Assembly: GCA_037189645.1 (NCBI GenBank)
Contig: JBBCIY010000002.1
Location: forward strand, 124,001 to 188,000
DNA length: 64,000 nt
Source of the DNA: Taishania sp037189645
GTDB lineage: Bacteria > Bacteroidota > Bacteroidia > Flavobacteriales_D > Crocinitomicaceae
Direction: 5' to 3'
The position numbers and the translations under genes were made by a program. Position 1 is the stretch's first letter. Each line of letters opens with the position of its first letter. Below are positions 25,101 through 33,893 of this stretch, one piece after another. Under the pieces are notes generated by a model, which worked only from the letters and a program-made list of their open reading frames with translations, was not told the DNA's origin and searched no databases.

Positions 25101-25899
25101 AGACAATGTACAGTTGATCAACGTTGTTGAAGCATACCCTGCTACATACAGAACATTCGGAAACAGGGACTTTGGTACGGTAAAAGGTTTGACAGTTGCT
25201 TATGACCTGAGAAGAACAGGAAACATCCGTATGACTGCGGCTTATACATTGCAGTTTGCTGATGGTACTGGTTCTGATGCGACATCTATGGCGGGTCTGA
25301 TCAATGCCGGGTTACCGAACTTAAGAGCGATCTTCCCTTATTCATTTGACCAGCGCCATGCGTTTGCTATCTCTTTCGACTACCGATATGGAGAAGGAGC
25401 GGATTACAATGGTCCAAGAATTAACGACTTCCAGGTACTTAAGAATACAGGTCTGAATATCATGACAAATATTTATTCAGGTAACCCGTACTCACGTAAG
25501 ATTGATATCGTTAACGAAGGGATGTTTACTCAGCTTCCTTCCGGTTTGGATGGTACAACACACGGATCCAGGCTGCCTTGGTCTTACAGGCTGGACTTGC
25601 AGCTGGACAGAACTTTCAGCTTCGAGGCCGGGAAAACGGATGACAAAAAACGTCCTTTATTCCTGAATGTTTATTTACGTGTTACAAACTTGTTCAACCA
25701 AAAGAACATCTTGAGCGTTTATAGAGCAACTGGTAACTGGGATGATGACGGATACCTGGAGTCGGCTGACAGCCAGGCTTCCATTCAGGCGCAGCAGGAT
25801 GAGCAATCTTTCAGAGATTATTATTTGATGAAAATCCAGAATCCTTTTAATATCAGTGCACCTAGAACAATCCGTTTAGGGGTGAAGTTTGACTTTTAA
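22141..25899 (+). CDS. TonB-dependent receptor with CarboxypepD_reg domain
   Basis: A 1252-residue outer-membrane protein. After a signal peptide (MLRNLHLLFVSILFTAAYSF) comes a CarboxypepD_reg-like domain (GTIRGSVVDGDTGEPVPYAK, residues about 26-110), then a plug (ISVRGSRSDATYYYIDGIKV; VITGGLPANYGDVTGGVISV). A long beta-barrel follows with typical motifs near the end (LKPEKTIDYELGFQQVL, LRVTNLFNQKNILSVYRATG) and a terminal RTIRLGVKFDF. Unlike nutrient-import SusC proteins it has no SusD neighbour. It is the first gene of a three-gene operon with a huge secreted protein and a PorV-family barrel, which suggests a job in secretion or surface assembly rather than uptake. Confidence 0.92.
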   Translation: MLRNLHLLFVSILFTAAYSFSQSGLGTIRGSVVDGDTGEPVPYAKVLLKQNGTIKGGANTDDDGKFQINSIAPGSYDVEFTNPGEGYQATALTGVIVNAERITFLDNTEISKPKDVKQIDEMVVVAYRVPLIDKDGGASGATVTREDISRLPVRSAAGVAQTVGGVNTDEGSGEISVRGSRSDATYYYIDGIKVRGSSNLPKSAIEEVSVITGGLPANYGDVTGGVISVTTRGPSATYFGSIEGVTSGFYFKGKDPDGYDGRVFGLDKYAYNLVEGMFSGPLFMKKDSTGAKVKPILGFLVSASYLNEVDNRPLNGGSYRVKKDVRDSLLDKPLLMNPSGDGTFYAATLLRKDDFENTKWRMNARSQTLSAQAKIDVNTGPSVNLSFGGSMNYFDRSLYSRSNSLLNFQNFGTAKNLDWRVFGRLTQRFSNDREGSSSKVKSANYSLMVDYSQSRQRSYDPKHGFDIFNYGHVGTFRSNYDTSLVYIDTLNAYVQQAVPFQNGLSFEASETNPGLASVTRQYYNLFGTASNNDVLRGANGLLNGDVPISVYQIWDNLGTPYNGFGIFENNQFRVTGSGSINIGDHSISLGFEYEQRTDRGWGSGDQGPIGIWNHARLLANSHISEIDVTRPTIVQEGAYRKIYFDRLNTGYAYNNGGVYGGAQSGATGGQVDYQSFFDYNVRKELGLDPGGSDILDIDSYDPSMFNFSMFSPDELLNNGRSYVTYYGYDHTGKKVKGRTDIDKYFNEFDENGNYKRFVGAFQPTYISGYIMDKFAFRDLVFNVGVRVDVFDANQPVLKDKYLFHTALTAGEARALAGTTGYEWVDIPTSMGDDYTVYVDDVNAPGQINGFRSEDTWFNANGDAVEDPKVLRGAGGIAPWLRNPGQTNVSSEAFEDYKAQVSVMPRIAFSFPVSEESSFFAHYDILTKRPTTGVRFDPYEYQFIQTRGAVINNSNLKPEKTIDYELGFQQVLTRSSSLKISAFYREQRDNVQLINVVEAYPATYRTFGNRDFGTVKGLTVAYDLRRTGNIRMTAAYTLQFADGTGSDATSMAGLINAGLPNLRAIFPYSFDQRHAFAISFDYRYGEGADYNGPRINDFQVLKNTGLNIMTNIYSGNPYSRKIDIVNEGMFTQLPSGLDGTTHGSRLPWSYRLDLQLDRTFSFEAGKTDDKKRPLFLNVYLRVTNLFNQKNILSVYRATGNWDDDGYLESADSQASIQAQQDEQSFRDYYLMKIQNPFNISAPRTIRLGVKFDF

Positions 25900-25919
25900 T
25901 TCATACTAAATTGAAAGAT

Positions 25920-28900
25920 ATGAAAAATTATATTACATCTACTTTCATACTTGGGTTCTTTACCTTGTTCTCAAGTATGTCCCTGGCTTATTATCATACC
26001 GGGGAAGGTAGCGATGGTCAAGGTAAGTCAGGGAAAAGCGGCGGTGCGAAGAGTGCCGGTTGTGCTCCTGCGACTCAGAGATACATTTTAGAGTTCAATG
26101 ACGTTTCCGCCTTGCTTCAGATGGGAGGGGTGATCTTCATGGATAACCAGAAGAATGTTTCTGCGTACGAGGTACCGAAAGGAAGTAACACGAGAGCGAT
26201 CTTTGCTGCGGCGTTATGGATGGGAGGTAGAGACGAAAACGGTCAGTTGAAACTGGCTGCGGTTCGCTTCCGCCAGCTAGGAAATGATTTCTGGGGAGGT
26301 CCGCTGACTGTTAACCCGAATGCGCAGGGAGTGAATTACGATCCGCTTGTGGCTGTAGGGGATAACACGATCCGTCCGTACGGACCAGCGGAGATTTCAG
26401 GCCCTGAATGTGCGAAATACGATAAGTTCTTCCCGATCAACAAAGCTGCAGTTATTCGTTTCAGCGTATGGTGGGAGTCATGTATATCCCCGGATGCAGA
26501 GCCGGGAGCTTGTGATGAACTGGAAGAGGAATCAAGACCTACGAATGCTGAGCTTGCTGCTATCCAGGACTGGCCGGCACACGGAGACCTTGGACTTGAG
26601 CAGGATTACTATCTGGCTCCTTTCTATGACAGAAACAAAGATGGTATATATAACCCTATGGATGACGGGGACTACCCTTGGTACGATGATATTCTTGGAA
26701 GAGATGATGTTGAATGTGGAGTTGACCGTCGTGTAACACTTTTCGGTGACCAGACTGTCTGGTTTATATTCAACGATAAAGGAAACGTTCACACTGAATC
26801 CCAGGGAGAGCCTATCGGTATGGAAATCCGTGCGCAGGCGTTCGCATTTGCGACTTCCGATGAAATCAACCGGATGACGTTCTACAATTACGAACTGATC
26901 AACCGTTCTACACAGACACTTACAAATACATTCTTTTCTCAGTACGTTGACCCGGATCTGGGATACTCAGGAGACGACTACGTAGGATGTGATGTTTCCC
27001 GTGGATTGGGTTACTGTTACAATGGAGATGACGATGATGAAACAAACGGATCCCAGATTGGATATGGGCAAAACCCGCCGGCAATTGGAGTTGACTTCTT
27101 CGAAGGTCCTTACCAGGATCCTGACGGGAAAGATAACCCGGGCCCTTTTTATGATACCGTTACGAATACATGGATAATACCTGATCTGGATTCTGCGATA
27201 CAGAACAAAGGGATCGTTTACAGAGGGATCGGTACAGGATATGGAGATGATATCATCGACAATGAGCGTTTTGGTATGAGACGATTCACATACTTTACAA
27301 ACCCTCCGGGAGCTATTTATCCATACATTGACCCGGATGTGGCGACACAATACTACAACTTTATGTCCGGAAAATGGGCGGATGGTTCTAACATTACGTA
27401 TGGTGGAACAGGTGCTGGTGGCGCTGTTCTGACTGACTACGTATTCCCGGGAGATTCAGACCCGCTAAACTGGGGTACGAATGGTATTGCTCCTCCGTTC
27501 TCTGATCCTTGGACAGAAGAGCAGGCAGGAAACAATAAAGGAGACAGACGATTTGTTCAGTCCGCAGGTCCATTTACACTGGTTCCTGGTGCGATGAACA
27601 ACATTACGGTGGGTATCGTATACGGTCGTGCTGCAGGAGGAGGCCTGATGGCTTCTGTAGAAGTAATGAAAGTTGCCGATACGAAAGCTCAGGCACTGTT
27701 CGATGCATGTTTTAGAATCGTAGATCCACCGAACGCTCCGAAGCTGGAAATCCAGGAGTTGGAAAATGAGCTGATCTTAACGATCACAAACCCATCTACT
27801 TCCAACAACAAAGGAGAAACTTACGCTCGGATCGATGATATCAATACACCGGACACATTATCCCCTTCTGAGAGAACATACAGATTTGAAGGGTACCAGA
27901 TCTTCCAGTTGGTAGATGAGGCAGCTTCTATCGCTGATTTGGGAGACGATGCTAAGATCAGAGAAGTAGCACAATGTGACCTCAAGAATGGTATAACTAC
28001 GCTTTTCAACTATACGTTGAATGAAGAATATGGCATTTTGGAAGGAAAACGAATGGTTGTGGGTAGAGATGAAGGAATCAAGCATTCTTTCAAGATCACG
28101 ACAGACGCGTTTGCTATGGGAGATCCGAGACTGGTGAACCACAAGACGTATTATTTCGTAGCGGTTGCATACGCATACAACCAGTATGCTCCGTACGACC
28201 AGAACGACCCTACTAAGTTGAATGGTCAGAAGATACCTTACATTGTGTCCCGTCTTTCTTATGACGGAACTTCAATCAAGGCAGTTTCAGCTGTTCCTCA
28301 TAACCCACGACCGGAGCTGGGCGGTACGTACCAGTTGGTAGATTACGGTGCCAGCCCTCGAATTACCCGTATCGACGGATATGGAAACGGAAACCGTGCA
28401 CTGGAGCTGACAACAGCATCCCGTGAAAGCATCGTTGCAAATGGTACGCTGGATAAACTGCAGTATGATTTCGGAGGAGGCCCGATCAACATTAAAGTTG
28501 TTGATCCGCTGAACGTTGCCGGAGGATACTATGAAATCGAGTTCAAAGATTATACACCTACCAACTTTATCGGGTCCCAGAATTCTGCTGATACAGCACG
28601 ATGGGTGATCAACCGGTACACACATGAAGGAGGTGATTTTATTGAATCAGTAGAAGGTGATCAACCACTAGGTTATTACACAATGGAGGGTGGATTCCCT
28701 GTGTACAGACCTTCAGATAATGAGCAGATCATTCCTGAATGGGGTGTTTCGGTTCATATCATGCAGGAAAAATATACACTTGGAATGGTTTCCGCTTTCC
28801 CGGACAAGTACTTCACAACACCTATTTCTGCTTCCATGCATTATGCTGACAGCACGAAAAGATGGTTGTCTTTTGTACAGGATGATGACTTATACCAGCC

Positions 28901-30179
28901 TACAAACTGGATACGGTCAGGGAAAACGGATACAGGAGAAGATAATGGTGCTTTGCCGTGGTTGAATCCTAGGAATTACCTGGATGAATTGGCTGAAGGT
29001 TCTGACCCTCTGCAGCTTTATGAGAAATTGCTGAGTGGAGGTGTTGCACCGCACAGAGTTACAGGACACAATGTGGAATTCATGCCAATGGCCTATAATC
29101 CGAATATAGACACAAGTGCGATCGGTGGTATTAAGACACTTGCTTCCATTTCTTTCTTACCTAGTGTGGACATTGTACTTACAAATGATCCAAGTAAGTG
29201 GACCCGTGTTCCTGTAATTGAAATGGGACGTGATCCTAACCTTACTCAGGGAGGTGCAAGAGCAGGTGAGATGAGAAAAAGCCCAAGCGTTGGAAAAAAC
29301 TGGCTTCCTGACGGAACAGGTACAGGTATGAGCTGGTTCCCTGGATATGCAGTGGATCTGGAAACAGGTTCCCGTCTGTACATGGCTTTCGGAGAGAACT
29401 CAGTACTGACTCAGGATGGTGGCCGTGACATGAAGTGGAACCCTTCTTCCCGTCTGAGAGACCAGAACGGAAACTTCATCATGGGTGGTGTTCAGCCGAT
29501 CTGGGTATTCGGTGTAGAATCCAGGACAATTAACGGTTATGCGCTTCAGTTGAAAGATTTGCCGCCGTATGACCCTTCAAACCATGACAACAACGTAGTA
29601 GCTCAGCTGCTTAGAGACATGGAGGCAAACATTTCGGTAAGTGACAGGGCGAAGACAGTATATGGTAACCTGGCATGGATCGTTTACCCGATGCTGACAG
29701 CCGGACAGACTATTAACAGTACGGATGTTATGATCAAACTGAGGGTGAACAAGGAATATAAGAACTATACTGCAACCGGAGAAAACGGAGGGCGCCCTAA
29801 ATACTCATGGAGCATGGACGAGCTGGCTGCCAGAACAGGTCAGCGGGATGCGCTTACAGAAGTTCTTGATATGATCAATGTAGTTCCGAACCCTTACCTG
29901 GCATATTCGGAATATGAGAAGAGCAGGCTGGATACCCGTGTGAAAATCACGAATCTTCCTGACCAGTGTACGGTGAACATCTTCACTTCTAGCGGTAAGT
30001 TGGTTCGTACCTTTAAGAAAGATAGCCCTGTAACATCAATTGATTGGGATTTGAATAACCACCAGCGTATCCCGGTAGCTTCCGGTGTGTATCTGATACA
30101 TGTCGAGGTGCCAGGAGTTGGTGAAAGAGTATTGAAATCATTCATTGGTGTACGTCAAGTTGACTTACAAGGAATTTAA
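25920..30179 (+). CDS. very large secreted protein with atypical T9SS-like C-terminal domain
   Basis: Start at the ATG at 25920; an in-frame TTG at 25911 is less likely. The 1419-residue protein has a signal peptide (ITSTFILGFFTLFSSMSLA), then a Gly/Lys/Ser-rich linker. A calcium-site-like stretch, YDRNKDGIYNPMDDGDYPWY, lies near residue 240, and an FN3-like region near 620-770. The last 85 residues resemble a T9SS CTD: NVVPNPYLAYSEY, then VNIFTSSGKLVRTF and IPVASGVYLIHVEVPGVGE. The usual lysine-rich end is replaced by a longer tail ending RQVDLQGI. It lies between a TonB receptor and a PorV-family gene. Function unknown; surface display is likely. Confidence 0.8.
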   Translation: MKNYITSTFILGFFTLFSSMSLAYYHTGEGSDGQGKSGKSGGAKSAGCAPATQRYILEFNDVSALLQMGGVIFMDNQKNVSAYEVPKGSNTRAIFAAALWMGGRDENGQLKLAAVRFRQLGNDFWGGPLTVNPNAQGVNYDPLVAVGDNTIRPYGPAEISGPECAKYDKFFPINKAAVIRFSVWWESCISPDAEPGACDELEEESRPTNAELAAIQDWPAHGDLGLEQDYYLAPFYDRNKDGIYNPMDDGDYPWYDDILGRDDVECGVDRRVTLFGDQTVWFIFNDKGNVHTESQGEPIGMEIRAQAFAFATSDEINRMTFYNYELINRSTQTLTNTFFSQYVDPDLGYSGDDYVGCDVSRGLGYCYNGDDDDETNGSQIGYGQNPPAIGVDFFEGPYQDPDGKDNPGPFYDTVTNTWIIPDLDSAIQNKGIVYRGIGTGYGDDIIDNERFGMRRFTYFTNPPGAIYPYIDPDVATQYYNFMSGKWADGSNITYGGTGAGGAVLTDYVFPGDSDPLNWGTNGIAPPFSDPWTEEQAGNNKGDRRFVQSAGPFTLVPGAMNNITVGIVYGRAAGGGLMASVEVMKVADTKAQALFDACFRIVDPPNAPKLEIQELENELILTITNPSTSNNKGETYARIDDINTPDTLSPSERTYRFEGYQIFQLVDEAASIADLGDDAKIREVAQCDLKNGITTLFNYTLNEEYGILEGKRMVVGRDEGIKHSFKITTDAFAMGDPRLVNHKTYYFVAVAYAYNQYAPYDQNDPTKLNGQKIPYIVSRLSYDGTSIKAVSAVPHNPRPELGGTYQLVDYGASPRITRIDGYGNGNRALELTTASRESIVANGTLDKLQYDFGGGPINIKVVDPLNVAGGYYEIEFKDYTPTNFIGSQNSADTARWVINRYTHEGGDFIESVEGDQPLGYYTMEGGFPVYRPSDNEQIIPEWGVSVHIMQEKYTLGMVSAFPDKYFTTPISASMHYADSTKRWLSFVQDDDLYQPTNWIRSGKTDTGEDNGALPWLNPRNYLDELAEGSDPLQLYEKLLSGGVAPHRVTGHNVEFMPMAYNPNIDTSAIGGIKTLASISFLPSVDIVLTNDPSKWTRVPVIEMGRDPNLTQGGARAGEMRKSPSVGKNWLPDGTGTGMSWFPGYAVDLETGSRLYMAFGENSVLTQDGGRDMKWNPSSRLRDQNGNFIMGGVQPIWVFGVESRTINGYALQLKDLPPYDPSNHDNNVVAQLLRDMEANISVSDRAKTVYGNLAWIVYPMLTAGQTINSTDVMIKLRVNKEYKNYTATGENGGRPKYSWSMDELAARTGQRDALTEVLDMINVVPNPYLAYSEYEKSRLDTRVKITNLPDQCTVNIFTSSGKLVRTFKKDSPVTSIDWDLNNHQRIPVASGVYLIHVEVPGVGERVLKSFIGVRQVDLQGI

Positions 30180-30199
30180 TCACTTATTAAGACTAATTG

Positions 30200-31273
30200 A
30201 TGAAAATGAAACATTCAATTTTAAATATTAAAGCAGCGTTGATCTGTGGAGCCATCATTACCGGCTTCACAGCCACCGCTGGTAACGAAGACCGTGTTGG
30301 TCAGGCGGGTGCGGCGCATTTGTTGATTAATCCTTGGGCTAGAAGTGCTGGTACGGGCGATGTGGGAATCTCATTTACAAACGGACTTGAGGCCACATTT
30401 ACAAACATTGCCGGTTTGGCGTCTACGAACAAAACACAGATCAAGTTCAACTACACCAACTGGATGGGATCAATGACAGGTGTTTCTCTGAACAGTGCAG
30501 GTATTGCACAGAGAATAGGAGGTTCTTCTGTGATCGCGGTCAGTGTGCAGTCACTTAATTATGGTGACATCATGATCACGACTGTTCAGAACCCGGAAGG
30601 TAATATAGGTACATTCTCACCGAGAGCGAATATCTTCAACGTAGGATATGCACATACTTTCTCAGCATCCATCTCAGGGGGGATCAACTTCAAGGTTATT
30701 TCTGAAAGTATTTCAAACCTCAGATCCTCGGGAGTTGCTATTGATGCAGGTATCCGGTATGTTTCCGGTGAGCAGGAGCAGCTGAAATTCGGTATTGCGC
30801 TGAAGAACGTAGGTCCGGTAATGAAATACAAAGGTGATGGTTTGAATACCCAGGTTCAGTACCTGACTTCATCGTTCATCGGTTCATTGGAGCAACGTAC
30901 CGCAACGTTTGAAATGCCGTCTTTGCTTTCGATCGGAGGTTCTTACGATTTCATTTTCAATGAAAAAAACAGGTTGATACTGGGATTGGGATTCACAGCG
31001 AACTCATTCTCTTATGACCAGTTCAGGATCGGGTTGGATTACGGCTTCTCATCTGAGAAAGTAGCGTTCAACCTGCGAGGTGGATACGTTTATGAAAAAG
31101 GAATCTTCAACGCTGAGAACAGAGCGAATGCCCTGATAGGGCCAACAGCAGGTTTCTCTGTTGACGCGTTGGTCGGAGAGAAGAAAAGCGCTCTGGGAAT
31201 TGAGTATGCTGTCCGTATGGCAGGTATGTTTGGATTTATTCACACTGTAGGAGCTACAATTAGCATTAAGTAA
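30200..31273 (+). CDS. PorV/PorQ-family outer-membrane beta-barrel protein
   Basis: About 357 residues; ATGs at 30200 and 30206 are possible. After the signal peptide the mature N-terminus (RVGQAGAAHLLINPWARSAGTGDVG) and the following segment (LEATFTNIAGLASTNKTQIKF) match the PorV/FadL-like family in which PorV shuttles T9SS cargo from the translocon to the attachment complex. The rest alternates as amphipathic beta-strands. It is the last gene of the operon, 20 bp after the large secreted protein, and ends in a strong terminator. It is probably a dedicated paralogue for that protein; this is inference. Confidence 0.85.
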   Translation: MKMKHSILNIKAALICGAIITGFTATAGNEDRVGQAGAAHLLINPWARSAGTGDVGISFTNGLEATFTNIAGLASTNKTQIKFNYTNWMGSMTGVSLNSAGIAQRIGGSSVIAVSVQSLNYGDIMITTVQNPEGNIGTFSPRANIFNVGYAHTFSASISGGINFKVISESISNLRSSGVAIDAGIRYVSGEQEQLKFGIALKNVGPVMKYKGDGLNTQVQYLTSSFIGSLEQRTATFEMPSLLSIGGSYDFIFNEKNRLILGLGFTANSFSYDQFRIGLDYGFSSEKVAFNLRGGYVYEKGIFNAENRANALIGPTAGFSVDALVGEKKSALGIEYAVRMAGMFGFIHTVGATISIK

Positions 31274-31283
31274 TTTTATTTAT

Positions 31284-31291
31284 TATATTTG
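31284..31291 (+). promoter_or_regulatory. -7 promoter box (TATATTTG), possibly of greA
   Basis: A full TAnnTTTG match directly in front of the terminator hairpin that closes the previous operon. A start about 7 bp on would fall inside the hairpin's 5' arm. Confidence 0.4.
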
Positions 31292-31295
31292 TATG

Positions 31296-31329
31296 ACAAG
31301 AGAGTCCGTTTCTGGACTCTCTTGTTTTT
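31296..31329 (+). terminator. strong rho-independent terminator of the outer-membrane operon
   Basis: A 12-bp perfect stem (ACAAGAGAGTCC / GGACTCTCTTGT) with a six-base loop is followed by T5. It lies 22 bp after the PorV-family stop. Confidence 0.85.
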
Positions 31330-31347
31330 ATGTTAAATCGTTGAGTT

Positions 31348-31821
31348 ATGTCACAAATTAATTATTACACGGAAGAAGGCTTGCAAAAGCTGAAAGATGA
31401 ACTGCACGAAATGAAAACAGTGCAACGTCCCTCTATTTCGAACCAGATTGCGGAAGCAAGGGATAAAGGAGATCTTTCTGAAAACGCAGAATATGACGCT
31501 GCAAAGGAGGCTCAGGGTATTTTGGAAATGAAGATTGCTAAATTGGAAGAGATCATCAGCAACGCGCGGATCATTGATGATTCCAATATCGATAATTCTA
31601 AAGTATATATCCTGTCGAATGTGAAAATTAAAAATGTTGCGAATGGAATGACGATGGAATATACACTTGTAGCCGAAAATGAGGCAGACCTGAAGGCGAA
31701 GAAGATCTCGGTGGAATCTCCGATAGGGAAAGGATTGTTGGGAAAAGCGGTAGGAGAGGTCGCAGATATCCAGACCCCGAATGGCATCGTAAAATTTGAA
31801 ATCGTTGAAATCTCACGCTGA
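31348..31821 (+). CDS. greA: transcription elongation factor GreA
   Basis: A 157-residue GreA. The N-terminal coiled coil has MSQINYYTEEGLQKLKDEL and RDKGDLSENAEYDAAKEAQG, which includes the acidic tip that enters the RNA polymerase secondary channel. The C-terminal FKBP-like domain ends ISVESPIGKGLLGKAVGEV...IVKFEIVEI. GreA stimulates transcript cleavage in backtracked polymerase. The stop overlaps the HIT gene start by one base. Confidence 0.95.
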   Translation: MSQINYYTEEGLQKLKDELHEMKTVQRPSISNQIAEARDKGDLSENAEYDAAKEAQGILEMKIAKLEEIISNARIIDDSNIDNSKVYILSNVKIKNVANGMTMEYTLVAENEADLKAKKISVESPIGKGLLGKAVGEVADIQTPNGIVKFEIVEISR

Positions 31822-32210
31822 TGGGCTCCGTTTTCACCAGAATAATCAATAGGGAACTGCCTGCTTATATTGTTGCAGAAGACGAAAAGTTTTTAGCGTT
31901 TCTGGACATCATGCCGCTTAAGAAAGGGCATGTGCTGGTAATTCCGAAGCAGGAAACAGATTATATCTTTGATCTTGATGCTGACCTGTTGGGAGAGATG
32001 ATGATCTTTGCACAGTCTGTGGCTGTTAAGATCAGAAAAGTCATTTCCTGTAAAAGGATAGGCGTTGCCGTGGTCGGTCTGGAAGTGCCGCACGCACACA
32101 TCCACCTTATCCCGATCAATGCAATCGATGATATGAATTTTTCAAACCCGAAGCTGCAGCTGGATGCTGCTGAGATGCAACAATTGTCGGAGCAGATCAG
32201 GAACGCCTGA
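31821..32210 (+). CDS. HIT-family nucleotide-binding protein
   Basis: A 129-residue histidine-triad protein. The signature VPHAHIHLIPI has histidines at 91, 93 and 95, with the N-terminal FTRIINRELPAYIVAEDE typical of the HinT branch. These enzymes hydrolyse nucleoside phosphoramidates and related adducts. It is translationally coupled to greA (TGATG) and followed by a terminator, so the two form a complete operon, as in many Bacteroidota. Confidence 0.93.
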   Translation: MGSVFTRIINRELPAYIVAEDEKFLAFLDIMPLKKGHVLVIPKQETDYIFDLDADLLGEMMIFAQSVAVKIRKVISCKRIGVAVVGLEVPHAHIHLIPINAIDDMNFSNPKLQLDAAEMQQLSEQIRNA

Positions 32211-32233
32211 ATCAGGAAAGATAGAAAACAGAT

Positions 32234-32256
32234 AAAGCCCGTTCAGGGCTTTTTTT
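32234..32256 (+). terminator. rho-independent terminator after the greA-HIT operon
   Basis: Stem AAAGCCC/GGGCTTT with loop GTTCA, followed by a T-tract, 23 bp after the HIT stop. Confidence 0.85.
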
Positions 32257-32342
32257 GTCTTGTTTGATCTTTTTTAAATGTTTCTTTCTTCGCCTTTCAA
32301 CTGAAAATACTATTTTTACTATTCAAATAAAAAATTGATAAA

Positions 32343-32906
32343 ATGACTGGAATTTTAATAACCATCGGAATCATTGTTGTACTTGTTATATGGTACATTG
32401 CTACTAATAATAAATTGGTCGCTTTAAAGAATAACAGAGAAAACGCGTTCGCTGATATTGATGTGCAGCTGAAACAACGCCATGATCTGATTCCCCAGCT
32501 GATCGGAGCTGTTAAAGGATACATGGATCATGAGTCGGGAGTGCTGACCCGGATTACGGAAGCACGTGCACAGGCAATGAGGGCAAATGACGTTAATTCA
32601 AAAATTGAGGCGGAAAAAGAGCTGGGAGCGGCTATGAGCGCTTTCAATATCCAGGTAGAAGCATATCCTGACCTGAAAGCGAACACGAATTTCCTGCAGC
32701 TGCAGAATGAAGTTTCTGATATTGAGAACAAGCTGGCGGCTGTACGCAGGTACTTTAACTCTGCAACAAAAGAACTGAACACAGCTATTGAGTCAATCCC
32801 TTCAAACATTGTTGCAGGGATCAAGAAAATGACCATTCAGCCTTTCTTTGACCTGGGGCACGAACAACGCCAGCAATTGGACAAAGCGCCTGAAATCAAG
32901 TTCTGA
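32343..32906 (+). CDS. LemA family protein
   Basis: A 187-residue LemA protein. There is an N-terminal membrane segment (GILITIGIIVVLVIWYIAT), then the conserved NNKLVALKNNRENAFADIDV and QLKQRHDLIPQLIGAVKGYM, a long helical bundle, and FNSATKELNTAIESIPSNIV near the end. LemA proteins are anchored at the inner membrane; their role is not settled, though many lie beside M48 proteases. That is the case here: the protease gene starts 9 bp after this stop. A TATTTTTA box at 32311 may be the promoter. Confidence 0.92.
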   Translation: MTGILITIGIIVVLVIWYIATNNKLVALKNNRENAFADIDVQLKQRHDLIPQLIGAVKGYMDHESGVLTRITEARAQAMRANDVNSKIEAEKELGAAMSAFNIQVEAYPDLKANTNFLQLQNEVSDIENKLAAVRRYFNSATKELNTAIESIPSNIVAGIKKMTIQPFFDLGHEQRQQLDKAPEIKF

Positions 32907-32915
32907 TAAATTTGG

Positions 32916-33848
32916 ATGAAATACCTAGGTTTACATACACAGATTGCCAGGAATAACAGGAAATCGATATTATTATTAGCTGCTTTTCCCCTGATGATAC
33001 TGGCAGGGGTTTATGTGGCGTTGTTCTTTTTAGGGCAGAAAGACGCGGTTATGGCCAACGAGCGGTTCGTATCCGTTGCGCCGATCGTCCTGGTGCTCGT
33101 GGCTATCTGGTTTGTCATCGCTTTCTTTTTTCATACCAGGATGATCCAGATGGCAACCCATTCGGTGCCGCTGGAACGGAAAGACAACATGCGGGTTTAC
33201 AACCTGACGGAAAATCTATGCATGTCCGTCGGGATGAAAATGCCCAAATTATTCATCATCGAAACAAATGCCCTGAATGCATATGCTTCCGGGATCAATG
33301 AGAAAACGTATGCCGTTACCCTTACAAGAGGACTGGTGAATTCCCTGACAGATGAAGAGCTGGAAGGTGTGATCGCGCACGAATTGATGCATATCCGCAA
33401 CAAAGATGTACGGTTACTGATCGTCACGATCGTCTTTGTAGGAATTTTCGGCGTCATCGTTGATATTGTATTCCGTTCTTTCCTTTACGGAGGGAACAAC
33501 CGGCGCAGGAATGACAAAGACAGTGGCGGAGCAGCCTTGCTGATCATCCTCGCCATTGCCGTAGTGCTCTATTTCCTTTCAATGATTTTCAAGTTTGCAT
33601 TGTCAAGAAGCAGGGAATACATGGCGGATGCCGGTGCGGTAGAGATGACAAAAAATGCGCCTGCAATGGCAAATGCGTTGCGAAAGGTATCAGGAAATTC
33701 GAAGATCGAAACCACCAACGACGAAGTAAAAGAGTTGTTTATCGATAACAGTGACGACAAATCCAGCAGTTTCTTTTCGGCCATATCGAACATCTTTGCC
33801 ACCCATCCACCTATAGAGAAACGAATCAAGGTGCTGGAGCAATTTTAA
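32916..33848 (+). CDS. M48-family membrane metalloprotease (HtpX-like)
   Basis: A 310-residue integral membrane zinc protease. Two N-terminal membrane segments (about 17-39 and 52-72) precede the zinc site AHELMHIRN with H155, E156 and H159. A second pair of hydrophobic segments (LLIVTIVFVGIFGVIVDIVF and ALLIILAIAVVLYFLSMIF) precedes the third ligand glutamate in SREYMADAGAV. The C-terminal ATHPPIEKRIKVLE is also typical. HtpX-like enzymes degrade damaged membrane proteins. It pairs with the LemA gene in one unit. Confidence 0.93.
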   Translation: MKYLGLHTQIARNNRKSILLLAAFPLMILAGVYVALFFLGQKDAVMANERFVSVAPIVLVLVAIWFVIAFFFHTRMIQMATHSVPLERKDNMRVYNLTENLCMSVGMKMPKLFIIETNALNAYASGINEKTYAVTLTRGLVNSLTDEELEGVIAHELMHIRNKDVRLLIVTIVFVGIFGVIVDIVFRSFLYGGNNRRRNDKDSGGAALLIILAIAVVLYFLSMIFKFALSRSREYMADAGAVEMTKNAPAMANALRKVSGNSKIETTNDEVKELFIDNSDDKSSSFFSAISNIFATHPPIEKRIKVLEQF

Positions 33849-33893
33849 TCATTATTATTTATTCAAGATACGCGGTTAAACTTTTTCAGAATT

